Below, one piece after another: positions 26,401 to 35,400 of a stretch of 64,000 nt of DNA. The stretch spans positions 56,449,821 through 56,513,820 of the forward strand of contig OZ007570.1 in the NCBI GenBank assembly GCA_963931925.1, read 5' to 3'. How positions within the stretch are numbered: position 1 is the first letter of the stretch; the number at the start of each line of letters is the position of its first letter. The notes below the pieces were generated by a model. That model was not told the origin of the DNA and made no database searches. It worked only from the letters and a program-made list of their open reading frames with translations. This stretch comes from Onchidella celtica. Taxonomy: Eukaryota > Mollusca > Gastropoda > Systellommatophora > Onchidiidae. A program made the translations under genes and the position numbers.

Positions 26401-29400
26401 AAGATGTAACATCGACATGTGAACTGTTGCTCAACAAATTTGCAATATTATCTCATTTTCTCACAAGCTGACCACCATCTGGAGTTGTCTGTATCTAAGA
26501 ACCAATCAGAAACAAGCTCTGAAATAATCTTTGCCCCAAATGCCCACATTGGTTTATTAGTATGTGTCAATCAGGATGAAACCATTTCTGTAGGGCTTGG
26601 GAGGGCGTGGCTATTTATCATGCTTCGTTCTCACGAAAACTACAGCTGTCAGTTTGGAATCATAAGTCAGATCATTGGTTAGAGACTGACAGACTAAGGT
26701 TTTACTGGTTAATTCATTATCAAGCGTGATAAGGCATAGCAGCGAATGTTTTCATACCGATCAATAAAAACCGAAGCACGTGGACAGCGTATGCGGTCAT
26801 CGTCTAGCGGCACGGGTCAGTGACCCCAGATAAGATTCTCCGTGAGTAAGGTCACTGACCGGGCAGCGGCTTTACGGGTAGCGCGCAGGGTGAGTGTTAA
26901 TAGGAACACTGTGGTTCTGATGGTAATTTCTTGATGTTGCACAGAAGCATCCACTGCTGTGAAACAAAGTGCAACTGAACTTATTCATACCTATCATGGC
27001 ATACCTTGACACAAACTTTATAATTGCATTAAGCCACTGCATCAGTAATTAACCCTAGTCCTGTGCAAGACCGCTGTAGTGGTCCCATATAACTTGGGAA
27101 GCATGTGATATATATGCCACTTTAGTGTTCCTCACTTTGCAACCCTTGCCATGGGCAAGGCCACTTTTGTGGCATAGCAATGCAACAACTCGTGTCTGTT
27201 CTTACGCTTCCTCCCACCAATTGTTTTGCACGTTAAATCCTGTCACTTCTGCTATATCTAATAAAGTGGCATCGGACGATTATTACTATGAAATGTACTA
27301 AAAACTATTTGTCATACTCATGTAATTATAATAATGTTGGTGTCAAAAGTTTTAACTGGGGAAAATCTAAAGGAAACTTCGATGCTGGTTATCTACATGT
27401 GATATGATAAGAAGGGGGCCATCTGTTTATTTGAGGAGTTGTAGGGGAAATGCTGCCTAAGGGTGTCTGTCGGTCGATTTTCGTCAGGGAAAACTGGGAG
27501 AAAATTACTGACCTCGTTGGTCATTGTCTTTATCTGTATTAATTACTATAACTTATACATTCTGTTGCTTTGGTTATAGTACTCTACGAACTGGAAGTGG
27601 AAATCAAATTTCTTTCCAAAGTCATTAACCCTAAAAAAAAAGGGGAGATTTTATACTTGTCAAAAATAGGCAAAAAATCCTCACTTTCTGAAGTTCAAAG
27701 AGGTCAGATTATAACATTACATGGAGAAGGGTACTCAGAACGTGAAATATCTATAAAAATAGGCTGTTGCAAGACAGTAGTGCATAATTTGTTGACTAGG
27801 TAGTAGGTACCAAATTGACGGCATTTATTCAGACCGGAAAAGAAGTGGTCGTCCCAGTAAAACGACTCCAAGTCCAAGAGCTCATCAGGTAATAAAACCT
27901 GTCATTTCACAGTCTCCTACTGCTTCAAGCCAAAAAATTCGATCCTTTTTGCTTGCAAGAGGTGTCAACTAAGTCATCAAACTGTATCCAGTGAAATAGT
28001 GGATGAATTTTTGCCTGAGGTCCCATAAACCTGCCCGTAAACCAAGATTGACACCCGAAATGAAAAAAATTTCCGCAATGACCGGTCCGAATAAATGCCG
28101 TCAATCTGATATCTACTAACCTAGTCAACGAATTATGCACTGCTGATTTGCTACAGCCTATTTTAACCATCACCCTGCGAAGGGCGGCATATGTCGGCAT
28201 TAACTTTCCATGCACTCACTCTGCATGGGCGGACCAAGTCAGCAAGGTCAGGCTGACCGCACACATGCAAGCCGAATTTTCACGAGTCACAGACCTCTTT
28301 GAGACGTAACTACTGTCTTATTGCTCACGGTATCTCTTCTAAATCAAAGGCATTGTGGCAAGGAAATGTTCACCAGTGAAGTACTGGTCGGAATCAGACT
28401 AAGCTTTCAAAGGCTCTCCCCACGCTATCATTACTATCAAAAGATGTAACATCGACATGCGAAACTCTTACTCAAAAAATCTGCAATATTATCTCATTTT
28501 CTCACAAGCTGGCCATCATCTCGAGTTGTCTGTACTAGTATCTAAGAACCAATCAGAAACAAACTCTAAAACAATCTTTGCCCCAAATGCACACATTGTT
28601 TCATTAGTATGTGTCAATCAGGATGAAACCATTTGTTTAGGGCTTGGGGGGCATGGCTAGTTATCATGCTTTGTTCTCATGAAAAGTACAGCTGTCAGTT
28701 TAGTTTCATAAGCCAGATGATTGTTTAAGGCCCCTTTAAACGTGCAGTTGATTCATTGACAAAGTAACAGATGATTTGGCAGCATTTTTTGTTCTCAGTT
28801 CGGTAAATTTCAATAAACTGTAGCACAGTTTCCTTATTAAGTTATTATTCCACCCGGACATTCAATTGTATCAGTAGTAGAAAATTAGAAGAACTGTGGT
28901 ATAAATATGTAAAATAAAAGCAAAACTGGTATCGTGTAGGCAAAAAATAAACAGCACTAAACAGGTAGATGTAGTAGACGAAACAATGGTGTAGGCCTCA
29001 ACTGACTCCAACAAAGAGGGACGTGAGAGTGAGATGTGTTGTTATATAATTAAATTGCCATCACTTTCCAAAATGAAGGGACAAAACACACAAAAAAATT
29101 TAAACTTGGTAATCCGGCATTAAATTGCGTTCCCCGCATGATTTCCACTAATTTTTGGTCGCTGATCACGAAAATCATCTTATTTTTCTGATTTGACCAA
29201 TATTTACGAAATTTTTAGACTGCATTTTTAACTCCGCCTGCGGCAACATCAAAAAAGTCACTCCCTCGTCGCTCGTGCTTCAGTTCGCCTGCGGGAAAAT
29301 ATCTGGTGAAGCCAGATATATCTGGCGCATGGACTGAGAACCCTTTGATATCGAGAGGATTGCTTGTTTCCACGCTCAAGTTTATCCAGAAGTTGACAGG

Positions 29401-32400
29401 ATCCCCGTTTGTCGGTAAACCAACTGTACGTTTAAAGGGGCCTTTAGAGACTTACAAAGGTTTCGCTGGTTAATCCATTATCAAGCGTGATAAAGCATAA
29501 CAGCGAATGTTTTAATACCGATCAATAAAAACCAAGTCATGTGGTCAGCGGCAGTGTGGTCATCGTACATCGGGAAGGGTCAGTGCGATCAAGGCACGAT
29601 TTTCAATAAGGTCACTGACCGGACAGCAGGCTTTGAATGTTGGTCGCAGGGTCAGCATTAATACTAATAATAGATAGCCTATTTCACGTCTAGGCCTACA
29701 TCACCATCAAGGTGAGATTCTGATTAAAGCCATTTGAGTAATCTTTCTTTCTTAATCTCAGCCTGAAGAAGTTCAATCTGGGGAATAATCTAGTTACTTG
29801 TTGAATTCCCTAGTAAAATTCAACCCTTTCTTTCTGCCAGACCTCTTTGAACAGGGCTTCTTTCTGCCAGACCTCTTTGAACAGGGCTTGACAAATGACA
29901 TGCAAAGAGCTAGATCTAGATCTAGATCTACGTCTAGATCTAGATATCTAGGCTACATGTCGACTGTGACAATGACAAGCCAGTGAAGAGCAGAGCTCAT
30001 GTAGATCTAGATTTAGAATTAGATCTAAGCTATCTGGTTCACTTGAAATTGAAAATTCGTTCATTGGACTTAAAAATTGCAGCCATGACCTTAACAGTTT
30101 GGGGTGGACTTTTCGGAAACACGAGACTTGACGGTTAGGCCTAAATACCGTCTTGATACTAGAGTCTAGATCTAGACTAGATTTACTAGGGAACACAACA
30201 GGGAGCCATGACACTGACAACTGATGGCAAGGTGGTGTCTTGTAACCAAAATGATGAAAATTAACATTCTCATCCTTGACAAGGAAAACGCCTTCAATGG
30301 CGGGGTGAGGTGTTTGATGATTGCTAGGAATAGGATTTTGCCTCAAAGTCGCATTCGGTGCAGGTGCAGCCAGTGGTTCATTGTTTATAATAAAGGTCAG
30401 TCTAAATTCTACGCCTGGATGACATACAACAGATCAGATCTAAAACCTAGAATGGCTAGATCTCTACCCTCTTATGCCCCATCCCATGGCATGAACCGCA
30501 GCTGTGAAAAATTATTGAACATGGCACACAATCCATAATGTCATGTGTCACATGCCTTCGCCAACAGATCTACACGATATTGATGTCTAGATCTTAGTTC
30601 CTACCCCAGCTGCCTTGGACCAGACTACCTGCAACAATTTCAGCATTTTCCACAATGTCTGCTAACTTCATATCTATTACGCCACTATTCGACTGTGGGG
30701 CTACTTGTATTGTGAAAGGTTTTCTAACGTAGACTTGTCCGCAGGTGACCACGCGCAGGTCAGCGAGGCCAACAAGCATGGCGGCATACGGCATGACAGA
30801 AGTGCGCTCAAATACTCTCAGTATCCAAAATATGTGAATATTTGTATAATTTTATAATGCAAACATCAACATACATTACTTTTTATAAAATGAAAGTGAC
30901 TTACCTATCTTCCACGTGTAAACAAAGGACGTACAAGACACCACAAACATACACTGAACGCAACGAAAATGGCGGACGGTAAGTGTGTGAAGTCCCAGAA
31001 TGCAATACATTGGCCAGGTATGTGTTGAGTGTACATTCTAACGGTAGCCTATTTTCTTCTGTCTAAAAATATCGAGAAGTGGGAGGCAGCACTGCAGCTG
31101 TCAGTAATGGGCAGAGAAAGGCAAAAAAATTTCTAGTCCGAAAAAAAAAAAGAGGCTAAAAACGTATCCTCTCAAACCATTCATTTAATCTGCACCACTT
31201 CATCATTCATCCCACGTTCCACCCATACTTACTCTTTCGTCCCTACTCAAAGTTCCAAATCTGGGCATGGTGTGGGTGTACAGCTTCGGAGAGCAATTTA
31301 ATTAAATTTCACGGAGCCCCCCCCCCCACCTATTTGTTTCACACCTCATTTCTAGCATCCTTTGTCCTTCCTCAATGCTTCCTCACTTTGCTTTTTCTCC
31401 CACCTACACTTCTCCTTACCCTCTCTGCCTTTCGCCACTCTGCACCATCTTCTCAAATTCAATTCACCCCGCCTATTTCTTCTAGCCTCTCCATAAATAT
31501 GATTTCTGTAAAATTGTTAATTTTCTTTTTGTACCGTTACATGTTTCCCCTCATGTAGGTCGACATGACCGAACGCTTGATTTGTCTTTCAAGTCATTTT
31601 TCTTTTCATATCTAATTCTTTTGTGATTTATTGTATAGTTTCTTCATCATTAATTATTTTCACTAATGTGGGGCTATGCAACACACGAGCTTTTCTTTAT
31701 TTTTTTTTTTTGCCACATTTTAACTGTGTTTTAAATAGTTCTGTGACCTTGCAGATTTTCCGTAGCTTTTGAAAAATATTTCGCACACTCCAAATTCAGT
31801 CTTGTTTGTTTGCCTGAGAATGCAACATAATAGTGGCTTAAATTGTATGTTTCTTCAATGTTTCATCAGTTTTGTTAGATATCATTAATATTTCGTGATA
31901 TAATTGACTGCACGTGTGAGATGGGGAACTCTGTTTAGGAAATAATGCAATTATTCATTTATTTTCTTTTTACTGAAAATGAAATGATCTTCAGAAGTTG
32001 GTTGCCTTTGTTTTATTTCTGCTTATTTTAATATCTATTGCACAGCAACGCCAAACTTTACAATTATCGTGGTATCACTCTAGCACTTGCGGGGGGAAAA
32101 ATCCATTCCTTGCAACAGTGAGTTGCTTACATATTACATTCAAAGACGAAAACGTAGTCAAAATAGATTTTTTTTTCTCCAGCAGTGGACCAAATATATT
32201 GAGAGATCCAATGTGGCATTGACGGTTGCAAATATTCACCAGCTTCAATGAAAACGAGACCCGCCTCCGGCGGCTGCGTGCATGCCACGCACGTCAGCCT
32301 TCCTCTCCCCCTCTCTCTAAGCCAACCGGCTTGTTCCATGCTGTCTGTCTCTCTCTCTCTCTCTCTCTCCTCTTCTTTCCTGATAATAATAACATTGTAA

Positions 32401-35400
32401 ACCAACCCCAAGCTAAACGCTAGAGCTGTAGAGATTCATCCAGGTTATTTTATGCATTGCAAATCATTCCATGAAACTTTTACTTCGGCATGCATTGTGC
32501 ACAGCTACTGCTACATTATAAATTATTATTTAGAGGACTACAGATTGAGCCTATTAAATGCCCGTATCAAAATATGGCGTACTGTTGAACTGAATGTATT
32601 GTGCTTGGTTCTAAAGCAGTAGGGCTGTGACCTCACAGCTCAAACAACGAAATACCCGGCCGTAACGTTATCGCCTACGGGCGTGCACGGCCCTACCCGA
32701 CCTTAGCCTTTCTGTCCGTGGACCGGCGCGCCAAGGCAAAGGTCAAAGCGGGTCACAAACCTCGGAGAAGTACAAGCGCGCTGTGCAGGTATCTCTTTTC
32801 GCCTTTACTACGGATAGATTATCGCAGATGTGAGAAAGAAAAGAAGTATGGCGCCTCAGCTCATACCCAGCAAACGCTTTTATTTGTTGGAGACATTTTG
32901 TTATTTCATTATTTGATACCGGGTTTAAGTCAGTGAGGTTTTTCATTTTTTTCAACGAATTTTTGCAAGTAATAATTTGCCAAGGCCCAGTTTTTTATTT
33001 TTTTTTTATATTTTATTTATTTCCTTTTTTTTTTTTTTAAATTTTCGAGCCCACTGAAGGCGTATCTGGTAAAAGAGAGTTGCAAAACTTAAGCCAAGAG
33101 CTCCGAGATAACCATGAAACTTACTGCAGCTTTCACCTAAAATATTTGAAAATAATGTAGTTGGCAACGGGCGAATGAAATTGTGGTGATACATGTCTAT
33201 TATTTGTACTCTGCTCAGAGAGGACAATTTTCATAGTTGAGCCCTACCTCCTCCCAGCCCCATTTAAATCTATTTAACATTCCTGCCCAGAGAAATGCTA
33301 CTAATATATTATGTATGTCACTGCCCCTGCCATAAGCTGCGCGGGTGCGCAGTCGTTGTATTGGTGCCGCGCACATCAAAATGTTGCCTCTCTTTTTGAT
33401 TTACAAAATACGATTGTTTTGACTTTGAATTTAAAACATTTTTGCTCAAAGCACCAATAGTCCCGAACGGTGGTTTGGAAATATTACAAGGGCCGTTGAC
33501 GTCAACCTTTCCCCGCCCGCGTTTTTTGCTACGCGTGATGTACAAAACTGCATGTTCACTGATCGAACTGCCCAGTGCGCGCACCGTGTTTAAGAGTTAC
33601 AGATGTGCACACACTCCAGTGCTGACAGTAATTAATGTGGTTTTTATTACAATTAAACAAAAATATGCCAATACGCAACCACAGAAACAGGCATGGCTCG
33701 GAAGAAGTAAACTTGTAAAATCATAATCCAACTAGCTGAGGTCCCCGGCCCTGCCCGGGATAAATCGGTTTGAACATTGCTTTCAGTTCTGGGTGGTTAT
33801 TATGGACCTGCTTCATCTGGCCTGTTCCTATTTGTTTATTTTATTTTTGTTTGTTTGTTTTTAAATAAGTCTTACTGCTCTGCCTTTGTGAGTTGACACC
33901 CTGCGCATCCCGTACAACAGCATGATTTGCGCACGGGTTAGTGTGTTTGATACATAGAGATATGTTTATTATAGTATCTCTATGGTTTGATAGTGAACAC
34001 ATCGCAGGAAGTGATAACGAAGCCTTAAAATGGCGAACCATGACTCGAAATAGATCTAAATGATGGCGAAACAATAAATTTCCAATAAAAAAAACTACAC
34101 CGATTTGAGACTTCTATTAAAAACTGTGCACCCTTACATCCATTCTGATGCACCATATAAAATTTGAAATCTGAGTGTTGAGTGGTTCAGAAACCTTTTG
34201 CAACGAAAAATCTCAAGTCCACTAATATATATAGTATAGATAATAGGTTTCTCCCGAGCAACGCCGGGTGTCCCAGCTGGCTCTTCACAAGATTATTGAA
34301 ATTTTCCCCTCCACATCGTCCTTATACAGTTGGAACTGTTGATTCCGTTGCTATGTCAGCGACGCCGTAAGCTAAACAGGAATTCAAGTGGATCTGTAAT
34401 GAAGTGGTCAGTTCTTTCGATGGCAACGTCAAAATGTAGCAACATCAGGATGTCATAATTATGTCGCAAAACCCTTGCATCTATTATATATTTCAGTAAC
34501 TTGCAACCTTTGGCACGACTAACTGACCAAACTATACACTCTTTAGGCCTTAAATTTGGCAGGAAGGTGGCAATTGAGATAAGGAAGATGATGGCTATAA
34601 TTAAAAGTTGTTTACTTCAAGCATGTTTTTTTTAAAAAAAATAACAATATTGCTATGTAACATCTGTATTTTTGCATGTCTGTTTCGTAATATATAGTAC
34701 CGTGCATGTCATAAAAGTAACCGTATCAAGCGTTCAGTATGGTGCGTAGTGTTCTGGTGCGCATGAGTTCTGAAGACTGTAGTTTATTACTTTTATTATA
34801 TGAGAGAGAGAGACGGGGGGGGGGGGCACATGATTGTTTATTCCGGGCAATGCCCGGTAGGTCATCTAGTCTATTATATATTTCAGTAACTTGCAACCTT
34901 TGGCACGACTAACTGACCAAACTATACACTCTTCAGACCTTAAATTTGGCAGGAAGGTGGCAATTGAGATAAAGGAAGATGATGGCTATAATTAAAAGTT
35001 GTTTACTTCAAGCATGTATTAAAAAAAAAATGGCAATGTTTATTGCTATGTAACATCTGTATTTTTGCATGTTTGTTTCGTAATATTATATAGTACCGTG
35101 CATGTCATAAAAAGTAACCGTATTTAAGCGTTTAGTTTGGTGCGTAGTGTTCTGGTGCGCATGAGTTCTGAAGCAAGACTGTATTTATTACTTTTATTAT
35201 GAGAGAGAGAGAGGGGGGGGGGGCACATGATTGTTTATTCCGGGCAATGCCCGGTAGGTCATCTAGTAAGAAATAATACAGAAACGGTAGAGTAAAAAGC
35301 AGAGGAAATGGAAGCATAAATCAAGCTTTCGGTATAATAACCTTTTTCAGGAAAAATTTAACAGGATAGAAAATTAAAGAAAATACAAACATTAAAGAAA

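Noticed and set aside
27049-27180. TTAACCCTAGTCCTGTGCAAG as another TTAA element end
   Set aside because: I found no partner end with TTAA at a sensible distance.
30602-30794. Alternative CELF N-terminal exon
   Set aside because: Splicing its only good donor to the RRM1 exon gives an immediate stop, so it cannot extend CELF.
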